Below, piece after piece: positions 1-6,835 of a stretch of DNA of 7,977 nucleotides (positions are counted from its first letter, which is position 1; the number at the start of each line of letters is the position of its first letter). Location of the stretch: the NCBI GenBank assembly GCA_964537965.1, contig CAZIDB010000215.1:1-7977 (forward strand), given 5' to 3'. A program made the translations under genes and the position numbers. The DNA comes from SURF-24 sp964537965 (GTDB lineage: Bacteria; Bacteroidota; Ignavibacteria; Ignavibacteriales; SURF-24). A model generated the notes under the pieces. That model was not told the origin of the DNA. It searched no databases and saw nothing but the letters and a program-made list of their open reading frames with translations.

Positions 1-717
1 TATTCACCTATGAATGGAACCATAAGCGCTTTGAACGTAGAACTTGGAGAAAGAGTATTAGGAAGTGGATTTAGTCAGGGTACTGATATTATGACTGTTG
101 CAGATCTTTCTGTTATGGAAGCTACCGTTGAAGTTGATGAAAATGATGTTGTCCTTGTTTCAATTGGAGATACCGCACGTATTTCTATTGATGCTTATGG
201 AGATAAAATATTTAATGGTGTAGTTTCTGAGATTGCAAACAGCGCTACTACAACAGGAACAGGTACACAACAGGAAGTTGTTAATTTCATAGTGAAAATA
301 AGATTGGTTGATGTTGATAAATCCGTTAGACCAGGTATGTCCTGCAATGCAGATATTGAAACTGAAACTAAACTTGACGTTTGGTCTGTACCAATCCAAA
401 GTGTTACTGCAAGAGGTAAGATGCCGGAAGCTAATCCTGCCGGTGAAGATGAAGCAGCTCCAACTATGAAAGAAAATAAAAAAGATAAAAAACCTAAAGA
501 GGTTGTTTTCCTTGCTGAAAACAATAAAGCTAAAATGGTTGAAGTTGAGACCGGTATTAGTGATGATAATTATATTGAAATTAAGAACGGATTAAAAGGC
601 AACGAAAAAGTGATAAGCGGTCCTTACCGTGCAATATCAAGAGAACTTCAGGATAAGCTGAATATAAGAGTTGAAGGCGGCGGCAAAAAAACCGGCAATA
701 AAGAACAAGCAAGTTAA
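1..717 (+). CDS. Periplasmic adaptor subunit of a MacA/HlyD-type efflux pump (5' truncated)
   Basis: This is the C-terminal 238 residues of a membrane-fusion (adaptor) protein, which in this family bridges an inner-membrane ABC permease to a TolC-like channel. The frame is open from base 1, so the ATG at 10 is internal. The first codons read YSPMNGTI, matching the SPxxGxV/I turn that opens the second half of the lipoyl domain in MacA-like proteins. A beta-barrel region follows (DLSVMEATVEVDENDV, then GDTARISIDAYGDKIFNGVV) with the typical RPGMSCNADIET strand near its end. The membrane-proximal domain (VETGISDDNYIEIKNGLKGNEKVISGPY) is last. A charged Glu/Lys-rich linker encoded at 424-501 splits the last two domains. 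The signal or anchor sequence and coiled-coil hairpin lie outside the window. The gene precedes an ABC ATPase and two MacB-like permeases, which fixes the subfamily as ABC-linked rather than RND-linked. Family assignment is strong; the exported substrate is unknown. Confidence 0.93.
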   Translation, partial: YSPMNGTISALNVELGERVLGSGFSQGTDIMTVADLSVMEATVEVDENDVVLVSIGDTARISIDAYGDKIFNGVVSEIANSATTTGTGTQQEVVNFIVKIRLVDVDKSVRPGMSCNADIETETKLDVWSVPIQSVTARGKMPEANPAGEDEAAPTMKENKKDKKPKEVVFLAENNKAKMVEVETGISDDNYIEIKNGLKGNEKVISGPYRAISRELQDKLNIRVEGGGKKTGNKEQAS

Positions 718-724
718 ATGATTA

Positions 725-763
725 ATTAAAACCGGGCTAAGTTAATTTCTTCCCGGTTTTAAT
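725..763 (+). terminator. Hairpin between adaptor and ATPase genes (terminator or attenuator-like)
   Basis: The arms ATTAAAACCGGG (725-736) and CCCGGTTTTAAT (752-763) are perfect 12-bp reverse complements around a 15-nt loop. The 3' arm itself carries TTTT after its GC block, as in a weak or bidirectional intrinsic terminator, but no further U-run follows. It starts 8 nt after the adaptor stop and ends 26 nt before the ATPase ATG. Because it lies inside an otherwise continuous transport operon, it may attenuate read-through or act as an mRNA processing or stability element rather than a full stop. The structure is seen directly; its role is inferred. Confidence 0.6.
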
Positions 764-789
764 CACTTAAAAATAAATCCGGGAATAAA

Positions 790-1515
790 ATGAATATTAT
801 AAATATAGAACATATAGCTAAAATTTATCAGGTAGGATCAGAGCAGGTGCATGCTTTACACGATGTCTCTCTTACAATCAATAAAAATGAATATGTTGCG
901 ATTATGGGACCTTCAGGTTCCGGTAAATCAACTTTAATGAATATGCTTGGCTGCCTTGATACTCCAACACACGGCAAATATGAATTCAAAGGTGTTGATG
1001 TTAGTAATATGACTGATAATGAACTTGCCAAAGTTAGAAATAAAGAGATAGGCTTTGTGTTCCAGACTTTCAATTTGCTTCCAAGATCAGATTCTCTGCA
1101 TAATGTTGAATTGCCTTTAATATACGCAGGTGTTCCTTCCGGTGAAAGAAAAGAACGGGCAAGGCAGGCTTTAATTAATGTTGGTCTTGGAGACAGAGTT
1201 CATCACAAACCAAATGAATTATCCGGTGGGCAAAGACAACGTGTTGCAATTGCAAGAGCGCTTGTTACCAATCCTGCAATTATACTTGCAGATGAACCAA
1301 CAGGTAACCTCGACTCAAAAACAGGTGAAGATATTATGACCCTGTTTAATGAGATTTATCTTCAGGGCAACACAATTATTCTCGTTACCCACGAAGAATA
1401 TATTGCCGAGCATGCTGCAAGAATTATAAGGCTTCGTGATGGTTTGATTGAAAAAGATGAAGAAGTAAAAAACAGGTATATTCCAAACGGACAGAAATTA
1501 TCTTTCCAACAATAG
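790..1515 (+). CDS. ABC transporter ATP-binding protein, MacB/LolD type
   Basis: A complete 241-residue ATPase that powers the neighbouring permeases from the cytoplasmic face. All motifs are intact: Walker A GPSGSGKS (residues 40-47), Q-loop glutamine Q92 in [10 protein letters not shown], signature LSGGQRQR (144-151), Walker B IILADE with catalytic E169, D-loop NLDS (173-176) and switch histidine H201. The length and the GCLDTPTHG and [12 protein letters not shown] segments match the MacB/LolD/YknY family. Unlike classical E. coli MacB, the ATPase is a separate protein. The start is the ATG preceded by GGGAA at 781-785. It lies 72 nt after the adaptor stop and 9 nt before the first permease. 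The family is certain. Macrolide, peptide, lipoprotein or other cargo cannot be told from sequence, although the MacA-like adaptor argues for efflux rather than Lol lipoprotein sorting. Confidence 0.97.
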   Translation: MNIINIEHIAKIYQVGSEQVHALHDVSLTINKNEYVAIMGPSGSGKSTLMNMLGCLDTPTHGKYEFKGVDVSNMTDNELAKVRNKEIGFVFQTFNLLPRSDSLHNVELPLIYAGVPSGERKERARQALINVGLGDRVHHKPNELSGGQRQRVAIARALVTNPAIILADEPTGNLDSKTGEDIMTLFNEIYLQGNTIILVTHEEYIAEHAARIIRLRDGLIEKDEEVKNRYIPNGQKLSFQQ

Positions 1516-1524
1516 AAGATAAAT

Positions 1525-2760
1525 ATGAAAAATTATTTTTATGAGTTGAAAGAAGGTTTGATCATTTCCTTAAGAGCGCTTAGGGCAAACAAGATAAGAG
1601 CAGCACTTACAACACTCGGAATTTTTATCGGTGTTACTTCTGTTGTGCTTATGTCAACAGCTATTAAAGGAATTGACGGAGCTTTTCAGAGGGGAATAAG
1701 CGCGATGGGCTCTGATAATTTATATATAGATAAATGGGCTTGGTTCTCAGATGATGAATGGTGGAAAATAAGGAACCGGAAAAATATTACGAGGGACGAG
1801 TATGAAAAATTTAAAAGTATGGCTAAAACCCCTATTGCAGTTGCACCGTCTCTTTGGGCTACTCAAAATTTGAAATATGGTGACCAGAAAACAAGCACAA
1901 CAATAGTTTCAGGTTCAACCTCAGATTATCTTACTACAACCAATTTTACTTTTGCCGAAGGTAGATTTTTTAATGAACTTGAAAGCAAAGGTTCCAGAAA
2001 TGTTGTTGTTTTAGGCAGCGAAGTCGCAAAAAACCTTTTCCCAAATTTATCTGCTACAGATAAAATTATCAAAATAGGTAACATCAATTTCAAGGTTATT
2101 GGTGTTCTTAATGAACTTGGCAGTTTTATAATGGGTAGCTTCAATCCTGATAAACAGGTCTTTGTTCCCATTGGCACAATTTTCAAATACTGGTTACCTG
2201 AAAATTTCAGAAGTGTAACCATTGTTGTTAGAGCTCCAAACACTGCAATGATTGCAGAGACGAAAGAAGAAGCTGATGGAATTATGAGAAAAGTGCGCGG
2301 TCTACCTTACTACAAAGAAAATGATTTTTCAGTAAACCAGCAGGAAGGACTTACTGAACAATACAATCAAACTGTCGGTGTTATTCAGATAGCAGGCTTG
2401 TTTATTACAGGATTATCTTTGTTTGTTGGTGCAATCGGAATTATGAACATCATGTTTGTTTCTGTAAAAGAAAGAACAAAAGAAATTGGTATAAGGAAAG
2501 CGATTGGAGCAAAGAGAAGAACAATATGGACTCAATTCATTTCCGAAGCAACAATAATTTGTTTACTTGGCGGATTGATCGGTTTAATCGGCGCAATAAT
2601 TTTAAGTATGATTGTCAATCAGTTCCTTCCTACATCTGTTCAGATTGATGCTGTAATACTTGCAATAGTAATTTCATTAATAACAGGATTAATTGCTGGT
2701 TTTGCTCCGGCTTATACTGCTGCCAAAATGGATCCTGTGGAAGCATTGAGGTATGAGTAA
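1525..2760 (+). CDS. MacB-like ABC permease, first of two paralogues
   Basis: An integral inner-membrane permease of 411 residues with the MacB/FtsX layout. There is one N-terminal membrane helix (about residues 27-47, TTLGIFIGVTSVVLMSTA), a large periplasmic MacB_PCD domain (about 50-280), then three C-terminal helices (about 284-311, 341-366 and 374-397) forming the FtsX domain. The conserved cytoplasmic coupling stretch KERTKEIGIRKAIGAK lies between helices 2 and 3, and the protein ends in the family hallmark DPVEALRYE. An AGAAG element at 1514-1518 sits just before the ATG. The stop overlaps the next start by one base (TAATG at 2758-2762), which suggests translational coupling and fixed stoichiometry with the second permease. 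No nucleotide-binding domain is fused; the preceding gene supplies it. Residues 79-88 (WW..RNRKNI) are matched by a similar block in the paralogue. The cargo is unknown. Confidence 0.95.
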   Translation: MKNYFYELKEGLIISLRALRANKIRAALTTLGIFIGVTSVVLMSTAIKGIDGAFQRGISAMGSDNLYIDKWAWFSDDEWWKIRNRKNITRDEYEKFKSMAKTPIAVAPSLWATQNLKYGDQKTSTTIVSGSTSDYLTTTNFTFAEGRFFNELESKGSRNVVVLGSEVAKNLFPNLSATDKIIKIGNINFKVIGVLNELGSFIMGSFNPDKQVFVPIGTIFKYWLPENFRSVTIVVRAPNTAMIAETKEEADGIMRKVRGLPYYKENDFSVNQQEGLTEQYNQTVGVIQIAGLFITGLSLFVGAIGIMNIMFVSVKERTKEIGIRKAIGAKRRTIWTQFISEATIICLLGGLIGLIGAIILSMIVNQFLPTSVQIDAVILAIVISLITGLIAGFAPAYTAAKMDPVEALRYE

Positions 2761-3992
2761 TGAAATATGTTGAAATTCTTTTAGTCGCTTTAAGATCGTT
2801 AAGAACAAATAAACTGAGATCTTTGCTTACAATTCTTGGAATTGTAGTAGGAATTTTTTCAATTATCTCTATAAGTACAATCCTTACGATGCTTGAGAAC
2901 AGCATCGAATCAGGTGTATCTCAGCTTGGCCAGAATACTTTTCAAATTCAGAAATTTCCTGTAATGGAAGGTGGTGGACCTGAATTCTGGGAGAAGTACA
3001 GGAACAGGCATGATCTTACCCTTGAAGAATTTTACAGGCTTAAAGATAAACTAACAATTGCCCAGTCTGTTGGTGCGGAAATGTGGGGCTTTGCAAAACA
3101 AGCCAAGTATGGAAATGTTGAAACAAATCCCAATGTACAGTTTTGCGGTATTACTCCTGAAGCCCAACCAAACAACAAATGGATTGTTGAAGAAGGCAGG
3201 CCAATTAATGATAATGATGTTGAAAGATCTAACAGAGTTGTTGTGTTAGGTAAGGATGTTGCCAATAAATTATTCCAGTTTATTGATCCGGTTGGACAAT
3301 ATATAAGGATTGATGGTAACAGGCTGCAGGTTATTGGTGTGTATGAAGGACAAGGTGAATTATTTGGCCAAAGCCGAGATAATTTTGCTATAATCCCGAT
3401 AACTACGTTTCAGGGATTTTACGGTAAGTATAACAGGAGTGTTAACATTACCGTAATGGCAACAGGTAGAGATCAATATGAAGCCACAATTGAACAGGCA
3501 ATTGGTCATTTCAGAGCTATTAGAAAGGTTGAACCCGGAAAGGATAACGACTTTGAAATATTCTCCAATGAAACAATAATGACTACAATTAACAATACAA
3601 CAAAGTATGTTAAAATTGGTGCTGTTGTTATTGCAGCCATTGCATTACTTGCAGCCGGTGTTGGTATTATGAACATAATGCTTGTATCGGTAACAGAAAG
3701 AACGCGGGAAATTGGAATTCGTAAAGCCATTGGCGCAAGAAAGAGTAATATTCTTATTCAGTTTTTAATTGAATCGATTGTTCTCTCACTGTTTGGTGGT
3801 GTGCTTGGAATTGTAATTGGTGTTATGGTTGGCAACCTTGCCGGTTCATTCCTGCAGGCTAATCCTACTATACCGGTTTCTTCAGTAATGGTTGGTATTT
3901 TATTATGTGTAATTGTTGGTGTAACATTCGGTACTTATCCCGCATACAAAGCATCTAACCTTGATCCTATTGAAGCGCTTAGATATGAATAA
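2760..3992 (+). CDS. MacB-like ABC permease, second of two paralogues
   Basis: A 410-residue paralogue of the gene just upstream, with the same order of parts: N-terminal helix (about 23-44), periplasmic MacB_PCD domain (about 46-280), then three C-terminal helices (about 284-308, 340-364 and 374-397). The two proteins share GIMNIM.VSV.ERT.EIGIRKAIGA and the C-terminal DP.EALRYE almost unchanged, while their periplasmic domains differ much more. The periplasmic domain contains a GGG turn (71-73) followed by FWEKYRNRHDLT. Translation most likely restarts at the TAATG overlap with the first permease, since no separate ribosome-binding site is evident. MacB-type transporters work as permease dimers, so this arrangement implies a heterodimer sharing one type of ATPase. 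Homodimers of each with the same ATPase cannot be excluded. The unit ends at the hairpin 25 nt downstream. Confidence 0.95.
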   Translation: MKYVEILLVALRSLRTNKLRSLLTILGIVVGIFSIISISTILTMLENSIESGVSQLGQNTFQIQKFPVMEGGGPEFWEKYRNRHDLTLEEFYRLKDKLTIAQSVGAEMWGFAKQAKYGNVETNPNVQFCGITPEAQPNNKWIVEEGRPINDNDVERSNRVVVLGKDVANKLFQFIDPVGQYIRIDGNRLQVIGVYEGQGELFGQSRDNFAIIPITTFQGFYGKYNRSVNITVMATGRDQYEATIEQAIGHFRAIRKVEPGKDNDFEIFSNETIMTTINNTTKYVKIGAVVIAAIALLAAGVGIMNIMLVSVTERTREIGIRKAIGARKSNILIQFLIESIVLSLFGGVLGIVIGVMVGNLAGSFLQANPTIPVSSVMVGILLCVIVGVTFGTYPAYKASNLDPIEALRYE

Positions 3993-4016
3993 ATGAAACT
4001 GATATTCTCAAATTAG

Positions 4017-4036
4017 CTCCGGCATTTATGCCGGAG
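4017..4036 (+). terminator. GC-rich hairpin ending the efflux operon
   Basis: CTCCGGCA (4017-4024) and TGCCGGAG (4029-4036) form a perfect 8-bp stem with a TTTA loop, 25 nt after the second permease stop. The sequence after it (TATTATAAATTTCT) is AT-rich but has no clean T-run, so termination may be imperfect. Its position between two functionally different gene groups supports a terminator role. Confidence 0.7.
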
Positions 4037-4158
4037 TATTATAAATTTCTCATTCATAATTTACATTTCATTTTTTTTACAATTAAGATTCTTCATTCCT
4101 TCAGCATATTTTCTTAAATTAATTTCCAAATTTTACAAAGCATTTGGATTTGGGAATA

Positions 4159-5943
4159 ATGAAAAAACATCTACTTATCATTTTATTACTTTCATCATTT
4201 TTATTTGCCCAAAACCTGATAAATAATATTCCAAACAGGAAAACAATTTCACTTAACGGTGACTGGTCAATTATTATTGATCCCTATGAAAACGGATTTT
4301 TCAATTACAGATACGAGGAAAGTAAATGGGGATATTTCAAAAATGCAAAACCAAAATCCAAAACAGATCTTGTTGAATATGATTTTGACAAATCTGATTT
4401 GTTAAAGGTACCGGGTGACTGGAATACTCAGCGCCAGGATCTTTTTTTTTATGAAGGGACAGTATGGTATAAAAAATCTTTAAACTACAAACCTAAAAGC
4501 AATGTTAGGACTTTCATTCACTTTGGCGCTGTTAACTATGACGCATATGTATATGTAAATGGTGAAAAAACCGGGCATCACACAGGTGGATTTACCCCAT
4601 TCAATTTTGAAATTACAAACCTGCTGAAAGAAGGTGATAACTTTATTGTTGTAAAAGCAGATAATAAGCGGCTGAGAGATGGTGTTCCAACATTAAATAC
4701 TGACTGGTGGAATTACGGTGGGATAACAAGAGATGTAAATTTAATTGAAGTACCGTCTGCTTTTATACAAGATTATTTTATTCAGCTTGATCCTAACAAT
4801 GCAAATCAGATTAACGGCTGGGTAAAATTAGATGGTGATTCCAAAGAAAAAACTGTTAAGCTAAAAATTCCTGAAGCAAATGTTGAAACAATTCTTGAGA
4901 GGACAGAGGAAAACTTTTATTCATTTTCAATTAATTCAAAAGTTAATCTATGGTCACCTGAATCCCCAAAGCTTTATGATGTTATTCTTGAATCAGACCA
5001 GGATACAGTCAAGGATCAGATTGGATTCCGAACTATAAAAACAGACGGTTATGAAATTCTGTTAAACGGCAAACCGGTTTTCTTAAGAGGAATCTCAATT
5101 CACGAGGAAGCTCCACTGCGTGGCGGAAGAGCCAACTCGATTGAAGATGCAGAGAAAATATTGAATAGCGCTAAAGAACTTGGATGCAATTTTGTTCGCC
5201 TTGCTCATTATCCTCATAATGAATATATGACACGGCTTGCAGATAAAATGGGAATACTTGTTTGGTCAGAAATTCCTGTTTACTGGACAATACTTTGGGA
5301 TAATGAGAATACTTATAAACTTGCAGAGCAGCAGCTTGCTGAGATGATTAGCCGTGATAAGAACCGTGCATCCGTAATTATCTGGTCGGTTGCAAATGAA
5401 ACACCCCGTTCAGAGAAACGTCTGGAATTTTTAACAAGCTTAATTGCAAAAGCAAAAAAGACTGATCCTACAAGATTAATATCTGCCGCAACTGAACTAA
5501 CGTTCAAAGACAAAGTTATAACGGTTGATGATCCGCTATCGGAATACTTAGATGTTATCGGTGCAAATGAATACCTTGGCTGGTATTCCTATTCAATTAA
5601 AGATATAAAAGATTTTACATGGGAGACGAAATTTAATAAACCACTTATCATTTCTGAATTTGGCGGAGGCGCTAAATATGGATTACACGGCGATGAAGAT
5701 ACACGCTGGACTGAAGAATACCAGGACGCTATATACCGTGAACAAATCAAAATGCTAAACCAAATAGAATTTTTAAAAGGGATAAGCCCTTGGATTTTAT
5801 ATGATTTCCGTTCACCGCGGAGACCTTTGCCAAATATTCAGGATTACTTTAATCGTAAAGGCCTTATCTCGAATGAAGGTAATAAAAAGAAGGCTTTTAA
5901 TACTCTTCAGAAATTCTACAAAGAAAAGAGCCTTGATAATTAA
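4159..5943 (+). CDS. Exported GH2 glycosidase, probable beta-glucuronidase
   Basis: A 594-residue glycoside hydrolase family 2 enzyme. A signal peptide (MKKHLLIILLLSSFLFA, cut before Q18) sends it to the periplasm or beyond. A jelly-roll sugar-binding domain follows (about 30-205), then an Ig-like domain (about 206-295) and a TIM barrel (about 300-594). Both GH2 signatures are present: NFVRLAHYP (344-352) and DKNRASVIIWSVANE (400-414). E414 is the expected acid/base and E500 in ISEFGG the nucleophile. D182, H350, Y472, W545 and the N565-R566-K567 triplet align with E. coli UidA D163, H330, Y468, W549 and N566-K567-K568; the last is the N-x-K motif that binds the glucuronate carboxylate. A beta-galactosidase or galacturonidase activity remains possible. 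I chose the ATG at 4159 because it starts a canonical signal peptide; an in-frame TTG at 4144 would add five unlikely residues. No C-terminal secretion domain is present. It heads a likely operon with the next two genes. Confidence 0.93.
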   Translation: MKKHLLIILLLSSFLFAQNLINNIPNRKTISLNGDWSIIIDPYENGFFNYRYEESKWGYFKNAKPKSKTDLVEYDFDKSDLLKVPGDWNTQRQDLFFYEGTVWYKKSLNYKPKSNVRTFIHFGAVNYDAYVYVNGEKTGHHTGGFTPFNFEITNLLKEGDNFIVVKADNKRLRDGVPTLNTDWWNYGGITRDVNLIEVPSAFIQDYFIQLDPNNANQINGWVKLDGDSKEKTVKLKIPEANVETILERTEENFYSFSINSKVNLWSPESPKLYDVILESDQDTVKDQIGFRTIKTDGYEILLNGKPVFLRGISIHEEAPLRGGRANSIEDAEKILNSAKELGCNFVRLAHYPHNEYMTRLADKMGILVWSEIPVYWTILWDNENTYKLAEQQLAEMISRDKNRASVIIWSVANETPRSEKRLEFLTSLIAKAKKTDPTRLISAATELTFKDKVITVDDPLSEYLDVIGANEYLGWYSYSIKDIKDFTWETKFNKPLIISEFGGGAKYGLHGDEDTRWTEEYQDAIYREQIKMLNQIEFLKGISPWILYDFRSPRRPLPNIQDYFNRKGLISNEGNKKKAFNTLQKFYKEKSLDN

Positions 5944-5950
5944 AACTCGA

Positions 5951-5970
5951 TTATGAAATAACCATCATAA
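5951..5970. repeat. Small inverted repeat between GH2 and methyltransferase genes
   Basis: TTATGA (5951-5956) and TCATAA (5965-5970) are perfect 6-bp reverse complements separated by 8 nt, inside the 44-nt gap. It could be a weak operator-like palindrome, but in AT-rich DNA a match this short can easily be chance. Confidence 0.25.
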
Positions 5971-5987
5971 GAATTACGGGAAATTTT

Positions 5988-6800
5988 ATGAATTCATTTA
6001 ACGAAACAAACATTCAGTTACATTACAATCAGTTTGCTAGTATTTACAACACTCTGCCTTCCGATGAATTCTTTCAAAGGATTTTGGGAATAGGATTAAA
6101 TGAAAAATCTAAAGTACTTGATATTGGTTGTGCATCAGGTAAATTAGTCTTCCAGATTGCTGAGAAATTTAATTGTGAAAAGATTGTCGGCATCGATATT
6201 TCAGAAGTTGAAATTGAAATAGCAATCAAGACTAAAAATGAAAATGGATTGGCGAACTGTTCATTTTATACCGGCAACGCATTAAACCTTCCGTTTGAAA
6301 ATGCCGAATTTGATTTTGTAATTTCAAACAGAGTATTCCAGCTTATAAATGAAATGGAAGCAGCTTTTAAGGAAGCAGACAGAGTTTTAAAACCTGGTGG
6401 ACAATTATTTATTTTACTTGTTACTACAGATAAAGATGATGTTATGCCGGAATTTCATGATCTGTTAAAAACTGCCTGGGAAAATAATATAACGGATAAA
6501 CCTGTTCCAAAAATATTTAACGTGGTTTCTGTAAAAGATGTGGAGAATATGATGGCAGTCATTGGTGTTGAAAATTATAAGATAACGCTTGAAAGATATT
6601 CTTTTAATAGCCCAAGAGAAAGGGCAGAAGCAGGTTTGCCTGTTTATAATATTCTTGGCGGATACTGGAAACAGGGGATTGAACCTGAAACAATAAAAAA
6701 GATTGATGAAGATATGAAACAACTTCTAAGTAAAAAATGTGAAGAAGAAGGTTACTTCAAAAGTACAGGACATTTCCTTATTCTTTCTTACAAAAAATAA
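5988..6800 (+). CDS. Class I SAM-dependent methyltransferase, substrate unknown
   Basis: A 270-residue cytoplasmic protein with a complete Rossmann-type methyltransferase core of the Methyltransf_11/25 kind. Motif I is VLDIGCASGK (43-52), binding the methionine part of SAM. D70 at the end of strand 2 (IVGID) is the expected ribose ligand. GNALNLPFENAEFD (96-109) is the adenine-side loop, FDFVISNRVFQLI (108-120) is strand 4, and the hallmark RVLKPGGQLFIL (132-143) comes after it. The C-terminal third (about 150-270) is the variable substrate-recognition part and does not point to a specific substrate. There is no signal peptide or membrane segment. GGGAA at 5978-5982 precedes the ATG by 5 nt. 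The gene sits between two exported hydrolase genes in the same direction with short gaps, so it is probably cotranscribed. Its role there is unclear, since it acts in the cytoplasm while its neighbours act outside. A small-molecule substrate seems more likely than rRNA or protein, but this is inference. Confidence 0.9.
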   Translation: MNSFNETNIQLHYNQFASIYNTLPSDEFFQRILGIGLNEKSKVLDIGCASGKLVFQIAEKFNCEKIVGIDISEVEIEIAIKTKNENGLANCSFYTGNALNLPFENAEFDFVISNRVFQLINEMEAAFKEADRVLKPGGQLFILLVTTDKDDVMPEFHDLLKTAWENNITDKPVPKIFNVVSVKDVENMMAVIGVENYKITLERYSFNSPRERAEAGLPVYNILGGYWKQGIEPETIKKIDEDMKQLLSKKCEEEGYFKSTGHFLILSYKK

Positions 6801-6835
6801 TTTTCGAGTATTTAATTCAAACCCGGAATGTGCTG

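Noticed and set aside
10..717. ATG at position 10 as the start of the adaptor gene
   Set aside because: The frame is open to base 1 and the preceding codons (YSP) complete the conserved SPxxG motif, so the ATG is internal to a truncated gene.
2630..2905. Minus-strand open frame across the junction of the two permeases
   Set aside because: Its product resembles no family I recognise, it is fully antisense to two strong coding frames, and it has no ribosome-binding site. The same holds for the other minus-strand frames at 160-524, 828-1073, 1926-2243, 3032-3265, 3506-3730, 5313-5513 and 6465-6722, and for the + strand frame at 3058-3249.
4144..4158. TTG at 4144 as the GH2 start
   Set aside because: It would add MDLGI before a textbook MKK signal peptide; the ATG at 4159 gives the expected N-terminus.
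3993..4158. Promoter for the GH2 operon
   Set aside because: I looked for TTG-N~20-TAnnTTTG (Bacteroidota) and TTGACA/TATAAT patterns. Only loose matches such as TTTACA at 4076-4081 occur without a properly spaced partner, so I call none.
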